This document shows, piece after piece, positions 1 through 4,220 of a DNA stretch of 5,177 nucleotides. A program made the position numbers and the translations under genes. This stretch comes from an uncultured Hyphomicrobiales bacterium (GTDB taxonomy: Bacteria > Pseudomonadota > Alphaproteobacteria > Rhizobiales > Beijerinckiaceae). The notes beneath the pieces were generated by a model, which did no database searches, was not told the origin of the DNA, and worked only from the letters and a program-made list of their open reading frames with translations. The DNA lies in NCBI GenBank assembly GCA_903932565.1, contig CAIZGQ010000191.1:1-5177 (forward strand), given 5' to 3'. Position 1 is the stretch's first letter; each line of letters begins with the position of its first letter.

Positions 1-64
1 GATCATGGATGGCATTACGGAAGTGCTGGCCTACGGCACCGCAGTGGTCGTCGAGCCGCTGTGA
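1..64 (+). CDS. 3' end of an unidentified protein-coding gene (partial)
   Basis: The frame beginning at base 2 is open to a TGA at 62-64 and gives a tail ending in ITEVLAYGTAVVVEPL. The alternating hydrophobic residues suggest a C-terminal beta strand. I do not recognise the family. It does not look like the C-terminus of EF-Tu (which ends in a VVTKIIE-like string) or of a TrmH-family rRNA methyltransferase, the two genes often found ahead of tRNA-Trp/secE in alphaproteobacteria. With only 20 codons the coding call rests on the open frame, GC-rich third positions and the stop followed by non-coding sequence. A short GCCC-GTAA-GGGC inverted repeat (65-76) lies just after the stop, without a T-tract. 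Confidence 0.5.
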   Translation, partial: IMDGITEVLAYGTAVVVEPL

Positions 65-152
65 GCCCGTAAGGGCCGCCGGGGTCGCCAGACCGGAACT
101 GATTTGAATGGCCGTCTGAAAAGCCACTTGCATTTTCCTGCCCTGTTTGGCA

Positions 153-185
153 TGTGACGGGTGTGTTGTGGCGCTGGCCGTCACA
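153..185. repeat. 8-bp perfect inverted repeat in front of tRNA-Trp
   Basis: TGTGACGG (153-160) is the exact reverse complement of CCGTCACA (178-185), separated by 17 nt and ending 12 nt before the tRNA. If transcribed it would form a hairpin in the 5' leader of the pre-tRNA. As DNA it could be an operator-type dyad. The pairing is certain; the function is unknown. Confidence 0.45.
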
Positions 186-197
186 CGGAAGTGCAGT

Positions 198-274
198 AGG
201 GGCTTAGCTCAGCTGGTTAGAGCGGCGGTCTCCAAAACCGCAGGCCGAGAGTTCGAATCCCTCAGCCCCTGCCA
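198..274 (+). tRNA. tRNA-Trp (anticodon CCA)
   Basis: A full cloverleaf can be drawn. The acceptor stem is AGGGGCT (198-204) with AGCCCCT (264-270). The D-stem is GCTC (207-210) with GAGC (220-223). The anticodon stem GCGGT (225-229) with ACCGC (237-241) encloses loop CTCCAAA, anticodon CCA at 232-234. A 5-nt variable loop and the TTCGAAT T-loop (252-258) follow. G271 is the discriminator and CCA (272-274) is encoded. CCA reads UGG, so this is tryptophan. The gene sits upstream of secE, as in many alphaproteobacteria. One oddity is that the T-stem GAGAG/CCCTC has an A250-C260 opposition (tRNA positions 52-62), where a G-C pair is usual. Confidence 0.97.
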
Positions 275-591
275 TTCCACTTGTCCTGCGCGTCCGGCCG
301 ACGCGAGGGCGACAGCCTTCAACCAAATCGTCTGGCTCCGCGAAGACAAATCCGATCTCATCGGGAGCCTCTCGACGTTTGGCTTGCGCTTCGGCGATCT
401 TTGGCTATAAGTCCGCTGTGGCGCGCGACCTGACCGGTCCCGCGCCGCGATTGTTTTGAGCGCTGCTGTACGGGCACCGCAGAAGCAATCACAGGCGGAA
501 AGGCAGGCCCGTCCGGGGCATGTCTTGGTGTCAAAATGTGCGCCGCGCGTCGTGTTCAGCGGCATTTCTGGTCAGGTTGCGAGACAGGTTG
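275..591. other. Gene-free region between tRNA-Trp and secE
   Basis: No convincing reading frame lies in these 317 nt. Frames that cross it on either strand also run through the tRNA or secE and carry no recognisable protein motif. The main content is the promoter at 384-411 and a roughly 175-nt untranslated leader for secE-nusG. I see no clear intrinsic terminator for the tRNA transcript. Confidence 0.6.
384..411 (+). promoter_or_regulatory. Likely housekeeping promoter for secE-nusG
   Basis: TTGCGC (384-389) and TATAAG (406-411) are separated by 16 bp, a good match to a sigma-70-type promoter and the best -35/-10 pair I see in the window. Transcription would start near 418, giving an approximately 175-nt leader before secE. 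The assignment is by consensus and position only. Confidence 0.5.
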
Positions 592-783
592 ATGGCAAAT
601 CCATTCCAGTTCATCCAGCAGGCCCGCGCGGAAGCCGCGAAGGTGACATGGCCCTCGCGTCGCGAAACACTCATCACGTCGGGCCTCGTGCTCCTGATGG
701 TGCTGCTGTCCTCCATTTTCTTCGTGTCGGTTGATCAGGCGCTGCGCCTGTTTGTGACCTTCATCCTTTCACTTGGTCGCTGA
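592..783 (+). CDS. secE: Preprotein translocase subunit SecE
   Basis: This is a 63-residue inner-membrane protein, the small SecYEG subunit that clamps SecY during Sec-dependent protein export. Residues 1-26 form the cytoplasmic amphipathic segment with the conserved family motif EAAKVTWPSRRET (14-26). Residues about 28-58 form one hydrophobic transmembrane helix containing FVSVDQAL. It is the short single-span form usual in alphaproteobacteria, not the three-span enterobacterial form. I chose the ATG at 592 because the protein then begins MANPFQFIQQARAE, as homologues do. An in-frame ATG at 520 would add 24 residues resembling no SecE. The ribosome site is weak (GAGACAGG, 581-588). nusG starts 17 nt after the stop, so the two are probably cotranscribed. 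Confidence 0.95.
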   Translation: MANPFQFIQQARAEAAKVTWPSRRETLITSGLVLLMVLLSSIFFVSVDQALRLFVTFILSLGR

Positions 784-800
784 CCTCGGAATCCTCTGCC

Positions 801-1331
801 ATGGCAATGCGCTGGTACATCGTCCACGCCTATTCGAACTTCGAGAAGAAGGTTTCGGAATCGATCCGCGAACATGCGGCGCAGCGGGGACTTCTCGATA
901 AGTTCGAGGAAATCCTCGTCCCCACCGAGCAGGTGGTTGAGGTGCGTCGTGGCCGCAAGATCAACGCCGAGCGCAAGTTCTTCCCCGGCTACGTGCTGGT
1001 GCGCTGCGACCTGACGGACGATATCTACCATCTGATCAAGAACACCGCGAAGGTGACGGGCTTCCTGGGCGCGGACAACAAGCCGATGCCGATCTCGGAT
1101 GCCGAGGCCAACCGCATCAAGGGCCAGGTCGCCGAGGGTGTCGAGCATCCCAAGCCCACAATCCACTTCGAGACAGGCGAGAAGGTCCGCGTCATGGACG
1201 GCCCGTTTGCCTCCTTCGAAGGTCTCGTGGAAGAGGTCGACGAGGGCCGTTCACGCGTCAAAGTGGCCGTGTCGATCTTTGGTCGTCCGACCCCGGTGGA
1301 ACTCGAATACACGCAGGTCGAAAAGGTCTGA
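801..1331 (+). CDS. nusG: Transcription termination/antitermination factor NusG
   Basis: This 176-residue protein has the normal NusG length. It binds RNA polymerase through its N-terminal domain, promotes processive elongation, and links polymerase to Rho or to ribosomal protein S10 through its C-terminal KOW domain. The NGN domain covers about residues 4-115, with the typical start RWYIVHAYSNFEKKV, then KFFPGYVLVRCDLTDD (59-74) and a conserved segment around KVTGFLG (84-90). The KOW domain covers about 122-176, with GEKVRVMDGPFASFEGLVEEV and the family-typical VSIFGRPTPVELEYTQVEKV end. The start gives MAMRWY; the second ATG at 807 would also preserve the domain. The upstream Shine-Dalgarno is poor (CGGA near 787-790). 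Confidence 0.97.
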   Translation: MAMRWYIVHAYSNFEKKVSESIREHAAQRGLLDKFEEILVPTEQVVEVRRGRKINAERKFFPGYVLVRCDLTDDIYHLIKNTAKVTGFLGADNKPMPISDAEANRIKGQVAEGVEHPKPTIHFETGEKVRVMDGPFASFEGLVEEVDEGRSRVKVAVSIFGRPTPVELEYTQVEKV

Positions 1332-1379
1332 TCCGACCTTCAAGTGTAATCTGCAGTTTGAATTCCGGCTGGGTTCGCC

Positions 1380-1407
1380 TTGCCGGTCTGGCGGAAGCCT
1401 GCTAAGG
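1380..1407 (+). promoter_or_regulatory. Candidate promoter for rplK-rplA
   Basis: TTGCCG (1380-1385) is followed by GCTAAGGC (1401-1408), resembling the alphaproteobacterial TTGACG / GCTANA-type pattern with a short spacer of about 15 bp. Initiation about 7 nt downstream would put the mRNA 5' end just before the L1-binding hairpin at 1421. This is an inference from a weak match. Confidence 0.3.
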
Positions 1408-1420
1408 CCCCGTCTTCGCA

Positions 1421-1468
1421 CGTGGGAGATGCGCCCGGTTGCCATCCGGGAGCCCGCATTGAACCACG
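1421..1468 (+). promoter_or_regulatory. L1-binding autoregulatory hairpin in the rplK leader (23S rRNA mimic)
   Basis: An outer stem CGTGG (1421-1425) pairs with CCACG (1464-1468). An asymmetric internal loop GAG/TGAA follows, then ATGCG (1429-1433) with CGCAT (1455-1459), and CCCGG (1434-1438) with CCGGG (1446-1450) closing a 7-nt loop. The strands GTGGGAG and TTGAA-CCAC match the L1 site of 23S rRNA as I recall it from E. coli (GGUGGGAGGC with CUUGAAAUACCACC). L1 is known to repress the L11-L1 operon by binding such a copy in its own mRNA. The position, 55 nt before rplK, fits. Confidence 0.8.
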
Positions 1469-1482
1469 ACCTCCCTCGGTGA

Positions 1483-1497
1483 CCTGTCTGGGACAGG
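1483..1497 (+). other. Small hairpin in the rplK leader
   Basis: CCTGTC (1483-1488) pairs exactly with GACAGG (1492-1497) around a 3-nt loop, 15 nt before the Shine-Dalgarno GGAGA (1512-1516). It may be part of the structure that couples L1 binding to rplK initiation. No T-tract follows, so it is not a terminator. Confidence 0.35.
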
Positions 1498-1522
1498 ACG
1501 CCGTCAATCATGGAGACATCCA

Positions 1523-1969
1523 ATGGCAAAGAAGATCACGGGCTACGTGAAGCTTCAGGTCCCGGCCGGCGCCGCCAACCCGTCGCCGCCCATCGGACCT
1601 GCGCTCGGTCAGCGCGGTTTGAATATCATGGAATTCTGCAAGGCCTTCAATGCGAAGACCGCGCAGATCGAAAAGGGAACGCCGATCCCGGTCGTCATCA
1701 CGGCCTATGCAGATCGGTCCTTCACATTCGAAATGCGTCAGCCCCCGGTCACCTTCTTCCTGAAGAAGGCTGCTGGTCTGAAGATCGGCAAGAAGCCTGC
1801 GTCCGGGTCGAAGACCCCGGGTCGTGGTTTCGTCGGCTCGGTGACGACAGCGCAGGTCAAGGAAATCGCTGAAAAGAAGATGCCCGACCTGAACTGCAAC
1901 ACGGTCGAAGCAGCGATGACGATGATCAAGGGTTCGGCCCGGGCCATGGGCCTCCAGGTGGTGGAGTAA
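1523..1969 (+). CDS. rplK: 50S ribosomal protein L11
   Basis: L11 binds the GTPase-associated centre of 23S rRNA at the base of the L7/L12 stalk and takes part in factor binding and in stringent-response sensing. The 148-residue product has the N-terminal domain at 1-70 (KITGYVKLQVPAGAANPSPP, then IGPALGQRGLNIMEFCKAFN) with its conserved proline-rich segment. The linker PPVTFFLKKAAG (74-85) and the rRNA-binding C-terminal domain (about 76-148) follow, ending in SARAMGLQVVE. It is about six residues longer than E. coli L11, from extra residues in the loop around KIGKKPASGSKTPGRG (87-102). GGAGA at 1512-1516 is a good ribosome site 6 nt before ATG. rplA begins 4 nt after the stop, so the pair is translationally coupled. 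Confidence 0.98.
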   Translation: MAKKITGYVKLQVPAGAANPSPPIGPALGQRGLNIMEFCKAFNAKTAQIEKGTPIPVVITAYADRSFTFEMRQPPVTFFLKKAAGLKIGKKPASGSKTPGRGFVGSVTTAQVKEIAEKKMPDLNCNTVEAAMTMIKGSARAMGLQVVE

Positions 1970-1973
1970 GTCG

Positions 1974-2687
1974 ATGGCGCATGTTGGCAAGCGAATCAAA
2001 AAGTCCCGTGAGGGCGTCGAGCGCACCAAACTTTATGTGCTCGAAGAGGCCATTAAGCTCGTCGCCGAGCGGGCCACATCGAAGTTCGACGAGACCGTCG
2101 AAATCGCGATGAATCTGGGTGTTGACCCCAAGCATGCGGACCAGATGGTGCGCGGCGTGGTGAACCTCCCCCATGGCACTGGCCGCGTCCTGCGCGTTGC
2201 CGTGTTCGCCCGCGGCGCCAAGGCTGATGAAGCCCGGGCTGCTGGCGCGGACGTTGTGGGTGCTGAAGACCTCGTCACCATCGTCCAGGGCGGCACGATC
2301 GACTTTGATCGTTGCATCGCGACCCCGGACATGATGCCGCTGGTTGGTCGCCTTGGTAAGGTGCTGGGCCCGCGCGGCCTGATGCCGAACCCGAAGGTTG
2401 GCACTGTGACCATGGACGTGACCTCTGCGGTCAAGGCCTCGAAGGGCGGAGCCGTTGAGTTCCGCGTCGAGAAGGCCGGCATCGTGCAGGGTTCTGTCGG
2501 CAAGGCCTCGTTCGGTGGCGAAAAGCTCATCGAAAACATCAAGGCTTTCGTGGACGCCGTGGCCAAGGCCAAGCCAACCGGCTCGAAGGGCACCTATATC
2601 CAGCGCGTGGCTCTGTCCTCGACGATGGGTCCGGGCGTTAAGGTTGAGCCATCGACGGTCATGACAGTCGGCCAGACCGGCGCCTGA
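1974..2687 (+). CDS. rplA: 50S ribosomal protein L1
   Basis: L1 forms the mobile L1 stalk of the large subunit, which helps release deacylated tRNA from the E site. It also represses translation of its own operon by binding the mRNA leader. The 237-residue protein starts MAHVGKRIKKSRE and has the two-domain L1 layout: domain I from residues about 1-66 and 160-237, domain II about 67-159. The L1 signature GKVLGPRGLMPNPKVGT is at 128-144, and TVEIAMNLGVDPKHADQMVRG at 41-61 is the conserved RNA-contact region. The C-terminus (TYIQRVALSSTMGPGVKV) is also family-typical. The ribosome site GGAG lies inside the last codons of rplK. The probable target of this protein is the hairpin at 1421-1468. Confidence 0.98.
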   Translation: MAHVGKRIKKSREGVERTKLYVLEEAIKLVAERATSKFDETVEIAMNLGVDPKHADQMVRGVVNLPHGTGRVLRVAVFARGAKADEARAAGADVVGAEDLVTIVQGGTIDFDRCIATPDMMPLVGRLGKVLGPRGLMPNPKVGTVTMDVTSAVKASKGGAVEFRVEKAGIVQGSVGKASFGGEKLIENIKAFVDAVAKAKPTGSKGTYIQRVALSSTMGPGVKVEPSTVMTVGQTGA

Positions 2688-2734
2688 TTGCATTTCCATG
2701 GCCCTTTGGCTGTGGATGAATCCAACGAAGGCTT

Positions 2735-2762
2735 GACGCGGCGCATTTTTCTGTGCCGCGTC
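2735..2762 (+). terminator. Strong hairpin after rplA, possible terminator without a U-tract
   Basis: GACGCGGCGCA (2735-2745) pairs over 11 bp, including one G-T, with TGTGCCGCGTC (2752-2762) around the loop TTTTTC. It lies 48 nt after the rplA stop and could end or stabilise the rplK-rplA transcript. The following sequence (CCCTTGTG) is not T-rich, so a classical intrinsic terminator is not supported; a 3'-end stabiliser or processing site is equally possible. Confidence 0.45.
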
Positions 2763-2875
2763 CCCTTGTGCTGATACGTCAGCCGGGATAGTTAGAAGGC
2801 CCGGGGTCGATCGACACTTGCGACCCTACTTCAATTTCAGCTTCCCCTTTATGTCGTGAGCCCAAGGGCTTTGCC

Positions 2876-2983
2876 ATGAAGGGGTGGATTGGCCGGCAGG
2901 CAAAGAGGGAACTCTTTGCCGCAGCTGGCCATGTCCTGTCCGAGACTGCCGGTGCCGATTTTCTTTCGGGAAATGACGCTTAA
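2876..2983 (+). CDS. Possible 35-codon small ORF in the rplJ leader
   Basis: ATG (2876) to TAA (2981-2983) encodes 35 residues starting MKGWIGRQAKRELF and ending DFLSGNDA. AAGGG at 2864-2868 lies 7 nt before the ATG, a good Shine-Dalgarno spacing. I recognise no family. Third positions are less GC-rich than in the flanking ribosomal genes, and the frame overlaps strong RNA stems, including the candidate L10-binding structure. It may be a chance frame. If translated, ribosomes crossing it would open the 2899-2920 hairpin. Confidence 0.2.
   Translation: MKGWIGRQAKRELFAAAGHVLSETAGADFLSGNDA
2899..2920 (+). other. Perfect 9-bp hairpin with GNRA loop in the rplJ leader
   Basis: GGCAAAGAG (2899-2907) pairs exactly with CTCTTTGCC (2912-2920) around GGAA, a GNRA tetraloop. 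A second stem TGGCC (2890-2894) with GGCCA (2927-2931) can enclose it through the asymmetric loop GGCA/GCAGCT. The 5' arm can instead pair with CTTTGCC at 2869-2875, so two exclusive folds exist. It stands just upstream of the candidate L10 site. Confidence 0.55.
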
Positions 2984-3037
2984 TCTTGGGTCTTTCGCCT
3001 TCGGGATACTGACCTTGCTGCCGGCATAGACGGGGAC
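2938..3037 (+). promoter_or_regulatory. Candidate L10(L7/L12)4-binding autoregulatory leader of rplJ
   Basis: GTCC (2938-2941) pairs with GGAC (3034-3037) and TGCCGG (2947-2952) with CCGGCA (3021-3026). Between them lies a purine-rich internal loop GAGAC / TAGACGG that could form tandem G-A pairs, as in a kink-turn. Distal hairpins are possible at 2955-2969 (CCGA/TCGG) and 2989-3014 (GGTC/GACC), joined by a strand with CTTAA. L10 in complex with L7/L12 is known to repress rplJ-rplL by binding a structured leader well upstream of rplJ (the L10 leader class). CATAGACGG resembles a conserved string I remember from such leaders, but this is unverified. Confidence 0.5.
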
Positions 3038-3086
3038 GACCGCGTTTTGGGAAGCCTCAAAGCTTCCAGAGTGAGGTTTGAACCTT

Positions 3087-3120
3087 CTGTCCGGTGCGAG
3101 CTTGCTCGTCCCGGGGACAG
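3087..3120 (+). other. Hairpin with CUUG tetraloop in the rplJ leader
   Basis: CTGTCC (3087-3092) pairs with GGACAG (3115-3120) and CGAG (3097-3100) with CTCG (3105-3108). The tip is G(CTTG)C, a known extra-stable tetraloop, and an internal loop GGTG/TCCCGG separates the two stems. Its role is unknown; it lies between the candidate L10 site and the rplJ start. Confidence 0.45.
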
Positions 3121-3195
3121 GCGCCCGTCGCCATTGCTTGTGGCGTCTTTCGGTTTGTCACCGGCAGACGCATCCAGGTGGTGGCTCGTGCAGCC

Positions 3196-3213
3196 GGCAG
3201 GGATTTCCCTGCC
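3196..3213 (+). promoter_or_regulatory. Hairpin just upstream of the rplJ ribosome-binding site
   Basis: GGCAGGG (3196-3202) pairs exactly over 7 bp with CCCTGCC (3207-3213) around ATTT. It ends 7 nt before the purine-rich ribosome site GAAGAGAG (3221-3228) and 19 nt before the GTG start. It leaves the Shine-Dalgarno free, so it could hold the site open or be one arm of a translational switch. Confidence 0.4.
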
Positions 3214-3232
3214 AACCAAAGAAGAGAGCACC

Positions 3233-3748
3233 GTGGACAGAGCCGAGAAAAAAGTGGCGGTCGCAGCCCTCAATGACGTCTTCAAGACGACGTCGGTTGT
3301 GGTTGTTGCCCGCTATTCCGGCCTGACCGTGGCCCAGATGCAGAATCTGCGTAGGCAGATGCGTGCAGCTGGCGCCACCGTTCAGGTCGCCAAAAACCGT
3401 CTCGCCAAGATCGCTCTCGACGGCACCAGTGTCGCATCGGTTGGGCCCCTTCTGAAGGGCCCGACATTGATCGCCTATTCTGACGATCCGGTTGCGGCAC
3501 CCAAGGTGGCTGTGGCGTTTGCCAAGGACCACGAGAAGCTCGTGATCCTGGGGGGCGCCATGGGGACCACCGCCCTGAATGTGGACGGCGTGAAGTCGCT
3601 AGCGACCATGCCATCCCTCGACGAACTGCGCGCGAAGTTGATCGGCCTGCTCATGGCACCGGCAACCAAGATCGCACAGCTCTCGACCGCACCGGCAGCC
3701 AAGCTTGCCCGCGTGTTTCAGGCTTATGCCGATCGAGATGCGGCCTGA
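3233..3748 (+). CDS. rplJ: 50S ribosomal protein L10
   Basis: L10 anchors the L7/L12 dimers to 23S rRNA at the stalk base, and its complex with L7/L12 represses its own mRNA. The 171-residue product has the rRNA/L11-binding domain at about 1-130, with SVVVVARYSGLTVAQMQNLR (21-40), QVAKNRLAKIAL (51-62), a KGP motif (75-77) and KLVILGGAMG (102-111). The C-terminal helix (about 132-168) that docks L7/L12 dimers contains LRAKLIGLLMAPATKIAQL. I chose GTG at 3233 because it gives VDRAEKKV (initiator Met), matching the usual MDRAxK start of alphaproteobacterial L10, with GAAGAGAG just upstream. The frame continues upstream to an ATG at 3047, but that extension runs through leader hairpins and resembles no L10. 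rplL follows after 57 nt. Confidence 0.96.
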   Translation: MDRAEKKVAVAALNDVFKTTSVVVVARYSGLTVAQMQNLRRQMRAAGATVQVAKNRLAKIALDGTSVASVGPLLKGPTLIAYSDDPVAAPKVAVAFAKDHEKLVILGGAMGTTALNVDGVKSLATMPSLDELRAKLIGLLMAPATKIAQLSTAPAAKLARVFQAYADRDAA

Positions 3749-3772
3749 TCGAGGCCCATCGCATCAACGCTT

Positions 3773-3784
3773 AGGTTCAAACCT
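3773..3784. repeat. AGGTT-CA-AACCT dyad before rplL (second copy at 3074-3085)
   Basis: AGGTTCAAACCT (3773-3784) is a perfect 5+5 dyad with a 2-nt centre. Its exact reverse complement AGGTTTGAACCT is at 3074-3085 in the rplJ leader, and the match reaches 14 of 16 if flanks are included. It lies 8 nt before the rplL ribosome site (AGGA, 3793-3796). It may be chance, a paired RNA element or a protein site. Confidence 0.3.
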
Positions 3785-3805
3785 TACAAATTAGGAACTG
3801 GAAAT

Positions 3806-4180
3806 ATGGCAAACCTTGAAAAGATCGTCGAAGACCTGTCGAGCCTGACCGTGCTCGAAGCCGCTGAGCTCGCCAAGCTTCTTGAAGAGAAGTGGGGCGT
3901 GTCTGCTGCTGCTGCCGTCGCTGTTGCGGCTGCTCCGGCTGCTGGCGCTGCGGCTGCCGTTGAAGAGAAGACCGAGTTCACGGTCGTTCTCGCAGCTGCT
4001 GGCGACAAGAAGATCGAAGTCATTAAGGAAGTCCGCGCAATCACAGGCCTCGGCCTGAAGGAAGCCAAGGACCTCGTTGAAGGCGCGCCCAAGCCCGTTA
4101 AGGAAGGCGCCACGAAGGACGAAGCCGAGAAGATCAAGGCCCAGCTCGAGAAGGTTGGCGCGAAGATCGAACTCAAGTGA
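3806..4180 (+). CDS. rplL: 50S ribosomal protein L7/L12
   Basis: This is the multicopy stalk protein that recruits translational GTPases (EF-Tu, EF-G, IF2, RF3) to the ribosome and stimulates GTP hydrolysis. It has 124 residues, normal length. The N-terminal dimerisation domain (1-32) includes LTVLEAAELAKLLEEKWGVS. The flexible hinge (about 33-52) is almost pure alanine with some Val, Pro and Gly. The C-terminal factor-binding domain (53-124) has EKTEFTVVL and the diagnostic VIKEVRAITGLGLKEAKDLV (72-91), then EGAPKPVKEG and a lysine end. The site TTAGGAACTGGAA precedes the ATG. High expression, four or more copies per ribosome, is known for the family. Confidence 0.98.
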   Translation: MANLEKIVEDLSSLTVLEAAELAKLLEEKWGVSAAAAVAVAAAPAAGAAAAVEEKTEFTVVLAAAGDKKIEVIKEVRAITGLGLKEAKDLVEGAPKPVKEGATKDEAEKIKAQLEKVGAKIELK

Positions 4181-4186
4181 GTTTGA

Positions 4187-4208
4187 CGGGATTGCGTTTG
4201 CAGTCCCG
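4187..4208 (+). other. First hairpin of the rplL-rpoB gap
   Basis: CGGGATTGC (4187-4195) pairs with GCAGTCCCG (4200-4208) over 9 bp including one G-T, with a GTTT loop, beginning 7 nt after the rplL stop. An outer 8-bp inverted repeat TTTGACGG (4182-4189) / CCGTCAAA (4267-4274) partly competes with it and would enclose the next hairpin. Confidence 0.45.
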
Positions 4209-4220
4209 GTTCTGACAACG

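Larger units (their letters stand above)
2688..3232 (+). other. 545-nt structured rplA-rplJ intergenic region and rplJ leader
   Basis: No ribosomal-protein frame crosses this gap. The frame that extends rplJ upstream to 3047 has no L10-like sequence before 3233. The gap holds at least eight inverted repeats: 2735-2762, 2770-2783 (GCTGA-TACG-TCAGC), 2804-2826 (GGGTCG/CGACCC), 2899-2920, the nested stems of 2938-3037, 3050-3067 (GGAAGC/GCTTCC), 3087-3120 and 3196-3213. Most of it is probably the 5' leader of the rplJ-rplL mRNA. I could not find a convincing -10/-35 pair, so the promoter is unplaced. Confidence 0.6.

Noticed and set aside
128..156. TTGCAT with CATGTG as a promoter for tRNA-Trp
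   Set aside because: The spacer is 17 bp but the -10 match is poor, so it is not supported.
520..591. ATG at 520 as the secE start
   Set aside because: The extra 24 residues (MSWCQNVRRASCSAA...) resemble no SecE, and the conserved protein begins at 592.
1926..2699. 257-codon antisense frame over rplA, and similar long antisense frames over the other ribosomal genes and rpoB (4270-4950)
   Set aside because: These are mirror frames typical of GC-rich coding DNA. None has a family motif and the sense strand is unambiguous.
2733..2762. TTGACG at 2733-2738 as the -35 box of an rplJ promoter
   Set aside because: No AT-rich -10 occurs at 15-19 bp spacing (the sequence there is GCCGCGTC), and the bases belong to a strong 11-bp hairpin.
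2766..2792. TTGTGC with GATAGT as an rplJ promoter
   Set aside because: Both boxes are weak and the spacer is only 15 bp. The region also contains the GCTGA-TACG-TCAGC inverted repeat. Not strong enough to list.
3047..3232. In-frame ATG at 3047 as the true rplJ start, adding 62 residues
   Set aside because: The extension has no L10-like sequence and crosses leader hairpins, while GTG at 3233 gives the family N-terminus.
3896..3962. GCTGCTG-rich repeat in rplL as a microsatellite or mobile-element trace
   Set aside because: It encodes the normal alanine-rich hinge of L7/L12.
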